A stretch of DNA of 64,000 bases from JAEUIE01 sp047602475 (GTDB lineage Bacteria > Planctomycetota > Planctomycetia > Gemmatales > HRBIN36). The position numbers and the translations under genes are program-made. Shown here piece by piece: positions 52,835 to 62,031 of the stretch; the stretch's first letter is position 1, and every line of letters begins with the position of its first letter. The stretch is from contig JASGHE010000006.1 of the NCBI GenBank assembly GCA_047602475.1, forward strand, positions 372,001 through 436,000, in the 5' to 3' direction. The notes beneath the pieces are model-generated. The model did not search any database and was not told where the DNA came from. It saw only the letters and a list, made by a program, of their open reading frames with translations.

Positions 52835-53863
52835 ATGAGTTATGGCATGGATGCCCGACCGACTGCGCTCATCACCGGTATTGCCGGCCAGGATGGCTCT
52901 TACCTCGCTGAACTCCTGTTACGGCTGGGGTACATCGTCCATGGACTGGTGCGGTGCTCCGACGACGAATATCCGCCCCGGCTGCAGCATCTCGAAGGCA
53001 GGCTCAATCTCTGGCCCGGTGATCTCTTTGATCAGGCTGCCCTGGCCGACCTGCTGTTCCGCGTCAAGCCCAGAGAAATCTATCATCTTGCCGCCCAGAG
53101 CGTCGTCTCACAAAGCTGGAATCAACCGCTGCTCACCGCTGATGCCACCGCGATTGGAACGCTCCGGCTCCTTGAAGCCATGCGCATTGCCGCTCCCCAG
53201 GCCCGGTTTTATCAATCCTCCAGCAGCGAGCAATTCGGGACTCCGGCTGTCAGCCCGCAAAACGAAGCGACTCCCTTTCAGCCACGAAACCTCTACGGCG
53301 TTTCCAAAGTCTTCGCCCACCAGGCTACCGTCAACTACAGGCAACACTACGAAATGTTCGCCTGTTGCGGCATTCTCTACAACCACGAATCACCACGCCG
53401 TGGCAAAGAGTTCGTCACCCGCCGCATTAGTCATGGCGTCGCTCAGATCAAGCTGGGGCAACGGGAAGTGTTGCCGCTCGGCTGCCTCGCCGCTCAGCGC
53501 GACTGGGGATTCGCCGGCGACTATGTCGAAGCCATGTGGCTGATGCTCCAGCAGGACAAGCCCGAAGATTATGTCATTGGCACAGGGGTTCTCCACTCGG
53601 TTGAAGATCTGGTGGAGGCTGCTTTTGACCACGTTGGCTATAATTATCGCGACTGGACGGAAACCGATCCAGCGCTGATTCGCACTCCCGAAGAAGTGCC
53701 CCTGTGTGCCGATCCCTCTAAAGCCCAAACCCAACTCGGTTGGACACCCAAAGTCGGCTTCCACGATCTCGTCGCCATGATGGTTGACGCCGATCTGGCC
53801 ATCGGCCGACGGCACCTGCTGACTACCATGAACGCTCCGACAAGACGCTTGAAGTCGGCGTAG
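52835..53863 (+). CDS. gmd: GDP-mannose 4,6-dehydratase
   Basis: 342 residues. The NAD(P) site is TALITGIAGQDGSYLAELLL (G-x-x-G-x-x-G), followed by GDLFDQAALADLL, YHLAAQSVVSQSW, the catalytic SSSSEQFG serine region and Y-x-x-x-K in LYGVSK. GYNYRDWTETDPALIRTPEE and GWTPKVGFHDLVAMMV close the fold. The enzyme converts GDP-mannose to GDP-4-keto-6-deoxymannose for 6-deoxyhexose (fucose, rhamnose) synthesis. A nucleotidyltransferase gene follows 93 bp downstream. TTGTCT-18-TAATCT lies upstream and could be its promoter. Confidence 0.92.
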   Translation: MSYGMDARPTALITGIAGQDGSYLAELLLRLGYIVHGLVRCSDDEYPPRLQHLEGRLNLWPGDLFDQAALADLLFRVKPREIYHLAAQSVVSQSWNQPLLTADATAIGTLRLLEAMRIAAPQARFYQSSSSEQFGTPAVSPQNEATPFQPRNLYGVSKVFAHQATVNYRQHYEMFACCGILYNHESPRRGKEFVTRRISHGVAQIKLGQREVLPLGCLAAQRDWGFAGDYVEAMWLMLQQDKPEDYVIGTGVLHSVEDLVEAAFDHVGYNYRDWTETDPALIRTPEEVPLCADPSKAQTQLGWTPKVGFHDLVAMMVDADLAIGRRHLLTTMNAPTRRLKSA

Positions 53864-53869
53864 TCAGTT

Positions 53870-53950
53870 AGCACCCAGCTCTTCAAGCTGGGGCTATATA
53901 CTCATGTCATCCGATCCGTAAAACGTACTCAGCACTCAGCACTCAGGACT
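53870..53950. repeat. Degenerate AGCCCCAGCT hairpin and CTCAGCACTCAGCAC repeat
   Basis: AGCACCCAGCTCTTCAAGCT continues GGGGCT (53870-53896), a degenerate form of the 14472 hairpin. TACTCAGCACTCAGCACTCA (53927-53946) resembles one arm of the repeat inside the kinase gene at 42861. Confidence 0.6.
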
Positions 53951-53956
53951 ACTCCG

Positions 53957-54688
53957 ATGCAACCCCTCCGTGGAATCGTTTTGGCCGGCGGCAAAGGCAC
54001 TCGCTTGGGTGAACTCACCAAGGTCACCAACAAGCACCTCTTGCCCGTAGGCCCCTGGCCGATGGTTTACCATCCGCTCAAGAAGCTCACCGGGGCAGGC
54101 ATCAAGGACATCCTCCTCGTCTCCGGCACCGAACACATGGGCGACTTCGTCGAACTGCTGGGCTCGGGCAAAGACTACGACTGCCGACTGACCTACAAGG
54201 TACAGGACGAAGCGGGTGGCATCGCTCAGGCGCTGGGACTGGCTGAACTCTTCGCCACCAACAGCAGGTCTTGCGTCATTCTGGGCGACAACATCTTTGG
54301 CACACCTCTGAAGCCGATGCTTGAGGAAGCAAACAAACATCCCGACTGGGCCTGGATCGCCCTCAAGCAGGTGCCCGATCCCGGCCGTTACGGCGTGGCG
54401 GAGATGAAGGGCAACCAGGTGATCGGCATCGAAGAGAAGCCGAAAAAGCCCAAGAGCGACTTTGCCGTGGCGGGCATCTACATCTATCCCGCTGATGTGT
54501 TTAATGTGATCAAGACGCTGAAGCCCAGCGCCCGGAACGAACTCGAAATCACTGATGTCAACCGCTACTACCTCGAAGCAGGCCGCATGGGGGCGAGCTT
54601 CCTGGATGATTACTGGACCGACGCCGGCACGCCCGAATCACTTCTCCATGCCAACCAACTGGTGAACGAGAAGATGCCCAAGTTCTAA
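53957..54688 (+). CDS. Sugar-phosphate nucleotidyltransferase (RmlA-like)
   Basis: 243 residues. The nucleotide-binding start is GIVLAGGKGTRLGELTKVTN followed by KHLLPVGPWPMVYHPLKKL. CVILGDNIFG is the metal-binding segment, and PDPGRYGVAE and EKPKKPKSDFAVAGIYIYPA match short glucose-1-phosphate thymidylyltransferases. ITDVNRYYLEAGRMGASFLD completes the fold. It probably makes dTDP-glucose or a related NDP-sugar; the next steps of that pathway are not nearby. Confidence 0.88.
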   Translation: MQPLRGIVLAGGKGTRLGELTKVTNKHLLPVGPWPMVYHPLKKLTGAGIKDILLVSGTEHMGDFVELLGSGKDYDCRLTYKVQDEAGGIAQALGLAELFATNSRSCVILGDNIFGTPLKPMLEEANKHPDWAWIALKQVPDPGRYGVAEMKGNQVIGIEEKPKKPKSDFAVAGIYIYPADVFNVIKTLKPSARNELEITDVNRYYLEAGRMGASFLDDYWTDAGTPESLLHANQLVNEKMPKF

Positions 54689-54691
54689 ATG

Positions 54692-54762
54692 ATAGCCCGA
54701 CGCGCTAGCGAGGGTGGACCGCGCGATTGCACGCGCCCCTCGCTAGCGCGTCGGGCTGTCAT
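54692..54762. repeat. AGCCCGACGCGCTAGCGAGG inverted repeat
   Basis: AGCCCGACGCGCTAGCGAGG (54694-54713) and its perfect complement at 54738-54757, with a centre GCGCGATTGCACGCGC. The repeat lies 4 bp from the nucleotidyltransferase stop and 3 bp from the end of the convergent gene. Confidence 0.85.
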
Positions 54763-54764
54763 AT

Positions 54765-55622
54765 TTACCTCACCCGCCACTCGTAGCGCACCCGTCCCTG
54801 ATTATCGACAGCAATCAAATTGCGGTCGCTCAGGTTCGTCACACGCCACGAGAAGACCTGGTTGAGCATCTGCGAATCGGTGGCAGCAGTGATGGTCGCC
54901 ACGATCACGCCGTTGTTCAGACTCCAGACACCACTGGTACGCTGATCGCTCTTGAAGACGTTCTGGATTCCCTTCTTCCAATCGGTGGTGGTACTGAAGG
55001 TGCCATCAGCGTTCAGCGTGTAGTAGTAGATCGCTTCATCGGTCTGGTGGCCCCAGGTGCCAATCAGCTTGGCTCTCATGTCAGACTGAACCGAGGGCAC
55101 GACGGGTAGTTGAGTCACGATGACGGTGGACGGCCCGGGATTGACCACAGGTGCGGCAACCACCGGGGGCGTGGCCGGCTTCGCTGCACTGGCAGCGGTT
55201 ACCCGCTGCAGCACGATCAACACCCGGTGCGAGCCGACATTGTTGGAGAAGTCAGCAGGGCGGGTCTTCTCGCCGATGCCGGGGAAGAGCAGCATCAAGC
55301 TGTCGCCCGAAAGCAGATAGATCCCGGTGGAGCCGATCTTGGTCGTGCCCATCAGATCGATGGTCTTCGGATCGACCTTGTCATCTACCACGAAAGGTAT
55401 CTTCTTGGGTTCGAACTGTCCGGGAGGCAGGAAGCTGATCACCAGCCCATCAACATTGAAGTATCCATCGACAACGAGTTGCGTAGCAATCTCCTGCACC
55501 GTCAGCGACTTGCCATTCTCCAGAACCGTGACGACTTTCCACTTGCCTTGGAGCAATTTGATGTCGCCCGTCGTCGGTTGCGCAACATTCAGCCCCAGCA
55601 ACATCACCAAAAAGTAAAGCAT
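54765..55622 (-). CDS. TIGR03067-type secreted protein with a second C-terminal domain
   Basis: 285 residues from MLYFLVMLLGLNVAQPTTGD (signal peptide). The first domain (LLQGKWKVVTVLENGKSLTV, FVVDDKVDPKTIDLMGTTKI, GIYLLSGDSLMLLF) is TIGR03067-like. A Pro/Val linker (PVVAAPVVNPGPS) leads to a second beta-rich module (LIGTWGHQTDEAIYYYTLNA, GVWSLNNGVIVATITA) with a lipocalin-like look. The function is unknown. Confidence 0.8.
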   Translation of the reverse strand: MLYFLVMLLGLNVAQPTTGDIKLLQGKWKVVTVLENGKSLTVQEIATQLVVDGYFNVDGLVISFLPPGQFEPKKIPFVVDDKVDPKTIDLMGTTKIGSTGIYLLSGDSLMLLFPGIGEKTRPADFSNNVGSHRVLIVLQRVTAASAAKPATPPVVAAPVVNPGPSTVIVTQLPVVPSVQSDMRAKLIGTWGHQTDEAIYYYTLNADGTFSTTTDWKKGIQNVFKSDQRTSGVWSLNNGVIVATITAATDSQMLNQVFSWRVTNLSDRNLIAVDNQGRVRYEWRVR

Positions 55623-55634
55623 ACCAGCCTCCAT

Positions 55635-56110
55635 GCGTAGTTGTGAGCACAGAGACTAATGGGTTTGGGCAAGTTCATCCAGACCAGTTTGGTAACTCCT
55701 CCCCTTACCAAGGGGAGGTTGGGTGGGGTTCAGCCTCACTGAGAAAATATCCCCCAACTCCTCCAGGGTAAAGGGGGCGAGAATAAGCTGTCGACTTCGG
55801 TCTGAAAGTTTCCTGAACTTTTCTTGTCACAGCCCTTCATGGAAATAAAGCGCGAACCATTTGCATCCTCCTCGGGGTGATCTATATTCAGGGCACGATT
55901 GAGTCATACTCGTAACGCTCAATCACCGTCGTTGCTATGCCGTCTCTACTTACTTTCCTCATCAGGGGAACAACACTAAGTGCTTTGACTCGCAGGCCGT
56001 TGCTTGCTCGTTTTGTGGTGAGCTCATTCACCATAATCCTTCTTGCTGATGGCTGAGCATGTCTTGCTCAACAAGGCGCTTGGTGTGGTGAAAATAAGGG
56101 AGGCAGCTTT
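55635..56110. other. Intergenic region upstream of the G8-domain gene
   Basis: About 475 bp. It holds a palindromic CTCCCCTTACCAAGGGGAG (55696-55714) with a partly matching CTCCAGGGTAAAGGG (about 55757-55771), and GATTGAG/CTCAATC arms (55898-55924) that may form a hairpin. GGGAGG before ATG 56111 is a ribosome-binding site. No gene was seen. Confidence 0.5.
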
Positions 56111-58972
56111 ATGTTCATTCTGCTCGATCTGGTACGCCCTGTCGGCTCCGCGCTCCGGCAACTTGTTCAACAGCGCAGGCCGCTGCTTAGGAAAACGGCG
56201 CTCCGTCCCCGGCGCCCGCGCTTGCTGCTTGAATCGCTGGAAGACCGCACCGTCATGCACGCTAACCCGGTGCTCGATGCTGAGCATGCGGCGGTGATGA
56301 ATCTGGTCTCGCTTGCTGCCGTCACCAATACTGCCGTCACCAGCGGCGACTGGGACGATCCCAATACCTGGGATCAACATCGACTGCCCCGTTCGGGCGA
56401 CAACGTGCTGATCGCCACCGGCGTTACCGTTCGACTCGATACCGTCGAACGCAATGCAACACTACATACGTTGCGGATCGATGGCACGCTCACCTTCGCC
56501 ACCAATGTCAACACCGGCCTCCTGGTCGATACCATCGTCGAAACACCGACCGGCAGCCTGATCATGGGCACCGCAGCCAATCCCATCCAGCATGGCGTGA
56601 TGGCCAAGATCATCATTGCCGACACCGGTGCCATCGACACCACCTGGGATCCCAAACAGTTCAGCCGAGGGCTTATCACGCATGGCCATGTGAGCATCTT
56701 CGGCGATGTCACCACTTCGTTTGTCTCGGTCGGCCAGGCACCAGCCAAAGGTTCGACACAGATCACCCTCTCCCAGATTCCGGTCGGCTGGGATGCGGGC
56801 GAGCGCATCATCGTCACCGGCACCAATCCGAACGGCAGCGAAGATGAAGAACTGGCCATCGCTTCCATCTCCGGCAATACGCTGACTCTCAGTGCGCCCT
56901 TGAAATACAACCATGCTACGCCGCTGGCCGGCACGATGGCCATGGTCTCCAACATGTCGCGCAACGCCGTCATCGAATCGCAGAATCCCGCGGTCGGTCT
57001 GCGTCGTGGCCATGTCATGTTCATGCACAACCCTGATGTTGATGTCGAATATGCCGGCTTCTACGGACTCGGTCGCACCGACAAGCGCAACCCGCTGGCC
57101 AGCCCTCTCTTCGATGCTAACGGCGTGCTGGTGCCGGGTAGCGGCAAGAATACCAATGGCCGATACGCTGTGCATTTCCATCGTACCGGCACTGACGAGG
57201 AAGCGGGACAAGCCCTCATTAAGGGCAGCGCCGTCGTCGATAGCCCCGGTTGGGGATTCGTCAATCACAGCAGCAATGTCGACATGGAAGATAATGTCGC
57301 CTTCAACGTCACCGGCTCGGCGTTTGTCACCGAAGCCGGCGATGAAATTGGCATCATGAATCACAACCTGGCGATCAAATCGACCGGCTCCGGGAGGGGA
57401 ATCGAAGAGTTCCAGGACAATGTCGAGCAAAGCTTCGGCCATCAGGGTGATGGCTTCTGGTTCCAGGGCGGCGGCGTCGTAGCCACCAATAACTTTGCCG
57501 TCGGCCAGAAACACTCCGGCTTTGTCTTCTTCACTCGTGGCCTGAACCAGAAGGGCCTGGGTGTCACCGAGTTCCATGCCGAGAATCTGGTCGATCCCTC
57601 GATCGCCAACGGCGAGGAACACATTGATGTCGGCAGCGTTCCTTTTGTGTTCAAGAACAACACCGCATTCGCCAATGGCGACGGCATGGAGACCTGGTTC
57701 CATCTGCTCGATGCACAGCACACCTCGCGCAGCTTGATCGAGAACTTCACCGCCTTCAACAATCGTGGCATGGGCATGTTCGATCCCTACACCAACCAGA
57801 CGACCATCAGGAATGTCACGCTCCTCAATAACGAGAACAACCCGAGTGGTACCGGCATGGGCCGCAACGATGTCACCCGCAACATCATTTACGACAACGT
57901 GACCATCAAGGGGTTTGGCGATGGCATCCAGGTACCCGTCAACGGCACCAACACCATTCAGGGCGGCCATTTCAACAATGTCCGCGACATCGTTATCAAC
58001 ACGGCCAACAACCGCAGCCGGGTGGTCAACATCAATGGCGATATCGACTTTGGCCAGTTGAACGCCAAAGCGGCCAAGGGCAAGACGCCTTACGACATCT
58101 ATCTCAAAGCCAGCTTCGATCCCATGGATCGGGACGTGACCCGTTTGTTCAATCCCGATTTGATCAAGCTCGGCACGGTCAAGTACAACGGCAAGCAGGT
58201 CTACTATCTCGAACAGGCTGCCGGGTATGTTCCCTTCCCAAAGGCCTCGGCGGCGGCTTACATCCCGCCTGAGTTCATCGATAAGACCAACCAGCAACTC
58301 TGGGATCAGTACGGCCTGGCTCCCGGCGGCATCGTCGCTCCGGCCAATGCCATCACCGATAAGTCCGTCAACGGTCTCATCGGCGATCCTGCCACGTACC
58401 TGCCCGATCTCTACCTGACGAGCAAGAAGTACACCAATCAGTTGGCCGGGTACGTGGTCAACTACAAGGATGCCGCCAAGACCAAGTTCACCGATGCTAC
58501 TCCCGTCACGCTGCGTGAGGGTTGGAACGTCATCACCCGCACCATCAACGGGCAAACCCGCTCGTTCCTGGTGTATGGCGACATCACCGCACCGACGTTC
58601 ACGCTCGATCCCAAGCAATCGCTTCGCATCAACCCGGTTGACCTGAAGGATGGCCTGGTCATCAGTGGCACCCTCTTCGACGACAGCTTCGGAACGAAGA
58701 ACTTCAACATGAGGTTCTCCGACCTGGATAAGTTGACGAAGCAGGTGGGGGCGGATGGTCTGAACTACGTGACCATCACGTTCACCATCAAAGACAGGGC
58801 CGGCAACGCCACGACGGTGTCTCTCAATGTCATCATCGATCCCAAGACGCCGTTGCAGCAAACCAATGGCTACGTCAATCTGCCGGAGCAGACCGTCTCC
58901 GTCACGTTGGCGGCGCTGCTGGGATTCCCGCCAGACTCCCTCTCCACGGACCTGGTCTTTGCTCGTGTCTAG
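56111..58972 (+). CDS. Large surface protein with G8 domain and right-handed beta-helix
   Basis: 953 residues; GGGAGG lies upstream. The N-terminus is basic and carries RLLLESLEDRTVMHA, the planctomycete LExLEDR motif found on large exported proteins. A G8 domain follows (about residues 70-190, SGDWDDPNTWDQHRLPRSGD). Parallel beta-helix repeats follow (YAVHFHRTGTDEEAG; GWGFVNHSSNVDMEDNVAF; RSLIENFTAFNNRGMGMFD). The order resembles animal CEMIP/TMEM2 hyaluronan-degrading proteins. The last 150 residues hold an Ig-like fold (VISGTLFDDSFGTKNF). A glycan-binding or cleaving role is inference. Confidence 0.85.
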   Translation: MFILLDLVRPVGSALRQLVQQRRPLLRKTALRPRRPRLLLESLEDRTVMHANPVLDAEHAAVMNLVSLAAVTNTAVTSGDWDDPNTWDQHRLPRSGDNVLIATGVTVRLDTVERNATLHTLRIDGTLTFATNVNTGLLVDTIVETPTGSLIMGTAANPIQHGVMAKIIIADTGAIDTTWDPKQFSRGLITHGHVSIFGDVTTSFVSVGQAPAKGSTQITLSQIPVGWDAGERIIVTGTNPNGSEDEELAIASISGNTLTLSAPLKYNHATPLAGTMAMVSNMSRNAVIESQNPAVGLRRGHVMFMHNPDVDVEYAGFYGLGRTDKRNPLASPLFDANGVLVPGSGKNTNGRYAVHFHRTGTDEEAGQALIKGSAVVDSPGWGFVNHSSNVDMEDNVAFNVTGSAFVTEAGDEIGIMNHNLAIKSTGSGRGIEEFQDNVEQSFGHQGDGFWFQGGGVVATNNFAVGQKHSGFVFFTRGLNQKGLGVTEFHAENLVDPSIANGEEHIDVGSVPFVFKNNTAFANGDGMETWFHLLDAQHTSRSLIENFTAFNNRGMGMFDPYTNQTTIRNVTLLNNENNPSGTGMGRNDVTRNIIYDNVTIKGFGDGIQVPVNGTNTIQGGHFNNVRDIVINTANNRSRVVNINGDIDFGQLNAKAAKGKTPYDIYLKASFDPMDRDVTRLFNPDLIKLGTVKYNGKQVYYLEQAAGYVPFPKASAAAYIPPEFIDKTNQQLWDQYGLAPGGIVAPANAITDKSVNGLIGDPATYLPDLYLTSKKYTNQLAGYVVNYKDAAKTKFTDATPVTLREGWNVITRTINGQTRSFLVYGDITAPTFTLDPKQSLRINPVDLKDGLVISGTLFDDSFGTKNFNMRFSDLDKLTKQVGADGLNYVTITFTIKDRAGNATTVSLNVIIDPKTPLQQTNGYVNLPEQTVSVTLAALLGFPPDSLSTDLVFARV

Positions 58973-59028
58973 TCGACCAGGTTCTCCCCCTAACCTGGGG
59001 GGAGAAGCCCATTGAAAAACTCATAGTT

Positions 59029-59125
59029 GTGGCAGGGGTCAACGGTACTCCGTTGCCCCCTGCGTGAGGTGCAATCGTGCTGCACCTTAAGCAGGGGGCA
59101 GATGAGTACATCTGACCCCTGCCAC
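59029..59125. repeat. GTGGCAGGGGTCA paired palindrome repeat, full copy
   Basis: Outer arms GTGGCAGGGGTCA/TGACCCCTGCCAC match the copy at 40557. Hairpins surround GGTACTCC and GAGTACAT, and the centre reads GGTGCAATCGTGCTGCACC. Just before it lies the separate palindrome CTCCCCCTAACCTGGGGGGAG. Confidence 0.88.
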
Positions 59126-59183
59126 GACTTCTCTCTTGTTTGGTTGCGGCGAAACTGCGCTAGGAACTCATGAATGACCCTGC

Positions 59184-59582
59184 TTATTTAGTCACCCTGG
59201 AAACCTGTTTCCCTGTGGCCAGGTCAAGCTTTTCCTCAAACTTTCCTCCCTGGCCGTTGTTGGCAATGCTGTTCACGATGGCTTCGTTGTTTTTGATTTC
59301 CACCTCAGCCCGATGATAGTACTTGGAATGAGCAACACCCAGCGGCTTGCATTCAGCTTGCCAGCGGACCTTCGTCATGACTGCATCAGCCCGGATGACC
59401 TGCACCCCGCTGTCGGAGTTGGTGCCATAGCGGTAGACGAGCCAATCGCCATCAGGCAGCCGCACTGCTCGCTCGGCATTCAGCCAGTGGGGCCGGGCAG
59501 GCAGACCATCTTTGGGTTGATCGTCTGAATGAGCGTTGACAACCGTCAGAGCGAGGAGGCAGGAGAGAAGGATACTGTTCAT
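59184..59582 (-). CDS. Secreted hypothetical protein
   Basis: 132 residues with signal peptide MNSILLSCLLALTVVNAHSD. Strands WLVYRYGTNSDSGVQVIRAD, VRWQAECKPLGVAH and KYYHRAEVEIKNNEAIVNSI suggest a small beta-fold. I do not recognise the family. Alone, convergent with the G8 gene. Confidence 0.65.
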   Translation of the reverse strand: MNSILLSCLLALTVVNAHSDDQPKDGLPARPHWLNAERAVRLPDGDWLVYRYGTNSDSGVQVIRADAVMTKVRWQAECKPLGVAHSKYYHRAEVEIKNNEAIVNSIANNGQGGKFEEKLDLATGKQVSRVTK

Positions 59583-59674
59583 GGAATAACTCGCTTAAAG
59601 AGCAATGAGCCGGCCGGCTAGTAAGACGAGAGAGCAGCGATCCAGTTTTGTTTTCGATGTCACTTGCTTGGCCA

Positions 59675-60667
59675 TTACTTGTCAATCGCCTTCATTGCCA
59701 TTGCATGATAGCGATCCCCTGCTGCTGCTCCGATAGGCAGAATCGCATCGATTTGGCGCAGTTCCTCAGCTGATAGTTTGACGTTCACCGCGCCCATATT
59801 GTCATCCAGATACTTCGCCCGTTTGGTTCCGGGGATGGGCACGATGTCCTCTCCCTGGGCCAGTACCCAGGCAAGGCCCAGTTGGCTGGTCGTGCAGCCT
59901 TTGCTCCTGGCCATCTCTTCGATCTTCTTCACCAGGTCGAGGTTCTTCTGGAAGTTGTCTCCCTGGAACCTCGGAGAATTACGGCGGTAGTCGTCGGCAG
60001 CCAGGTCGTCGAACTTCTTGATCTGGCCGGTCAGAAACCCACGGCCCAGCGGACTGTAGGCGACGAAGCCAATGCCTAGTTCACGCGTAGTCGGCATCAC
60101 CTCGGTTTCAGCTTCCCGACTCCACAGGGAGAACTCGGTTTGCAGAGCGGCGATGGGGTGAACCTTTACTGCCCGGCGTAAGGTGGCAGGCGACGCTTCT
60201 GATAAACCGAGGTAACGAACCTTGCCCGCCTTTACGAGTTCCGACATCGCTCCGACGGTTTCTTCAATTGGCACGTTCTGATCCACCCGATGCTGATAAT
60301 AAAGGTCGATGACATCGACACCAAGTCGATCAAGACTGACATCACAGCATTCCTTGACGTAGGCTGCGTCGCCGCGCACGCCGAGGAATTCCCCCTTGGG
60401 GCCACGCACATTGCCGAACTTGGTAGCAAGAACCACTTGGGAGCGACGATCAGCGATGGCCTTCCCGACCAGAACTTCATTGCGTCCGCTGCCGTACATG
60501 TCTGCGGTATCGAGGAAGTTTCCGCCGGTATCGAGATAGCGATGAATGACCCGGATCGACTCGTCGTCGTTCATTTCCTTCGGATCATAGAACTCGCTCA
60601 TGCCCATGCAGCCGAGGCCTATGGCTGAGACTGAAAGGCCGCTCTTTCCGAGAGTGCGATGAATCAT
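59675..60667 (-). CDS. Aldo/keto reductase
   Basis: 330 residues. NADPH-dependent TIM barrel: GLGCMGMSEFYDPKE at the start, catalytic Asp and Tyr in NFLDTADMYGSGRNE, Lys in VVLATKFGNVRG and His in DLYYQHRVDQNVPIEETVGA. GIGFVAYSPLGRGFLTGQI and IPIPGTKRAKYL-type sequence (VPIPGTKRAKYLDDN) bind the cofactor phosphate. It reduces aldehydes or ketones, and the substrate is open. GAGGAG lies about 8 nt before the ATG. Confidence 0.93.
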   Translation of the reverse strand: MIHRTLGKSGLSVSAIGLGCMGMSEFYDPKEMNDDESIRVIHRYLDTGGNFLDTADMYGSGRNEVLVGKAIADRRSQVVLATKFGNVRGPKGEFLGVRGDAAYVKECCDVSLDRLGVDVIDLYYQHRVDQNVPIEETVGAMSELVKAGKVRYLGLSEASPATLRRAVKVHPIAALQTEFSLWSREAETEVMPTTRELGIGFVAYSPLGRGFLTGQIKKFDDLAADDYRRNSPRFQGDNFQKNLDLVKKIEEMARSKGCTTSQLGLAWVLAQGEDIVPIPGTKRAKYLDDNMGAVNVKLSAEELRQIDAILPIGAAAGDRYHAMAMKAIDK

Positions 60668-60730
60668 GATAGTCTCCTCTTCTGTTGCGATACCGAGGAG
60701 CTATTGTAGGCACGAAGGGCCTGGAACCAC

Positions 60731-61093
60731 TTATCTGGCGTCGAGCAACTTCAACATGCGCTGGTTCGCTACCTGTCGATAGGCAACCTCAAGCAATTGC
60801 TCCACTTCCTTCCATTTCACTTTGGTGTTCATCTTCAGAGAGACCCATCCTTGGTGAGCTGCATAAGGTGTTGGGAAGAATCGAGAGTCTTTGAGTAACT
60901 CTTCCTGAAGATCAAACCCTACCTTCAATCCAAGAGTCGGCCCTTCCTCTTCAGATGAACCGAAGGCAGCGAACATTTTCTTGGGAGCACGAAAGGTGGG
61001 ATGCCCCCAGGCTTCGACTTCGTTGACCTCAGGCAGCGCCAGGCAGAGGCTTCGCACTTTAGTGAGCAGCTTCTTGATCTCGGCAGCTTTCAT
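60731..61093 (-). CDS. MmcQ/YjbR-family protein
   Basis: 120 residues. LCLALPEVNEVEAWGHPTFR near residues 17-36 and VSLKMNTKVKWKEVEQLLEV match the MmcQ/YjbR (CyaY-like fold) family. Members have a predicted DNA-binding surface but no firm function. GAGGAG precedes the ATG. It may share a transcript with the aldo/keto reductase 60 bp downstream. Confidence 0.82.
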   Translation of the reverse strand: MKAAEIKKLLTKVRSLCLALPEVNEVEAWGHPTFRAPKKMFAAFGSSEEEGPTLGLKVGFDLQEELLKDSRFFPTPYAAHQGWVSLKMNTKVKWKEVEQLLEVAYRQVANQRMLKLLDAR

Positions 61094-61237
61094 GCAATCG
61101 TCTCCTCTTAGTCGATGAAGCCCGTCACATTGTCTATCTTCGCAAGTTTATCCTGAATCCCTAAGCCCGGCAGTTTCCTCTTGCCCACTTGTATCCCTTC
61201 GGGTATCGTCCCCGCCATGCGTTGGTGGAGGTTCTTC

Positions 61238-61900
61238 ATGTACTCAATGAAATATTGCCTGCTCGTGGCCCTATGCTGCGCTTCCTCAGTACACGCTCAA
61301 TTCAAAAGCGAATACCGAGTCTTTAACATCCTCGTCGAAGACAAACCCGCAGGCACCTATACCCAGACCATCACCACCTACGGCGAAGGCACCACTGACT
61401 TCGTGGGTAAGAGCGATACCAAAGTCAAAGTCCTCGGTATCACCTTTCAGCATGCCTTCCGAGGCAACGAACGCTGGAAGGAGGGCAAGATCCTCCACAT
61501 GGCTTCCGCCATCAACGACAATGGCGAAGCCCACACCCTTCAGGCGAATCTGGACAAGGGAAAACTCATCGTCAAAGCCAAGGGCACTGAACGGCAGGCC
61601 CATCCTGAAGCCTGGTCCTCAAGCTATTGGACGCTGCCTCCCACGGAGGTTCGCAACAAACCTTCCTACGTCATCGATGCCGACACCGGCATCGAATATC
61701 AGGTGACCTGGCAGAACCTGGGCAAAGAATCCTTCATAGTCGGTGGCCAGCGTGTCATTGCCACCCATTACCGCATCGTCGGCAACAACCTGCCTGTCAC
61801 CGAACTCTGGTTCGATGAGAACGACCGCCTCGTCCGCCGTGATGGCGTACGCCGAGGCCGGAAAGTGGTAATCATGCTGGCGTCGTCAGAGGTCAAGTAG
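61238..61900 (+). CDS. Secreted DUF6134-like beta-barrel protein
   Basis: 220 residues from MYSMKYCLLVALCCASSVHA (signal peptide), with GGAGG 6 nt upstream. The body (YRVFNILVEDKPAGTYTQTI, TFQHAFRGNERWKEGKILHM, YWTLPPTEVRNKPSYVIDAD, VTELWFDENDRLVRRDGV) resembles DUF6134-type secreted proteins that form a curved beta-sheet. The function is unknown. Confidence 0.78.
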   Translation: MYSMKYCLLVALCCASSVHAQFKSEYRVFNILVEDKPAGTYTQTITTYGEGTTDFVGKSDTKVKVLGITFQHAFRGNERWKEGKILHMASAINDNGEAHTLQANLDKGKLIVKAKGTERQAHPEAWSSSYWTLPPTEVRNKPSYVIDADTGIEYQVTWQNLGKESFIVGGQRVIATHYRIVGNNLPVTELWFDENDRLVRRDGVRRGRKVVIMLASSEVK

Positions 61901-61930
61901 CAGAGTTGCCATCACGGTCTGGTTAGTAGT

Positions 61931-62025
61931 CATCACGCTCCGTCGTGATGACCCGGAGAGTAGCTGCCATTGGCAATGATGTTGAAACACGTCAAGTCGC
62001 CGCTCCCTCATGCGGAGCATGAGGG
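61931..62025. repeat. CATCACG-family palindrome pair, diverged
   Basis: CATCACGCTCCGTCGTGATG (61931-61950) and CCCTCATGCGGAGCATGAGG plus G (62005-62025), in opposite orientation. They lie between two converging genes, 7 bp from the end of cysK. Confidence 0.75.
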
Positions 62026-62031
62026 CAACTC

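Noticed and set aside
56462..58861. A 799-codon open frame on the minus strand
   Set aside because: Shadow of the G8/beta-helix gene; no domain, no start signal.
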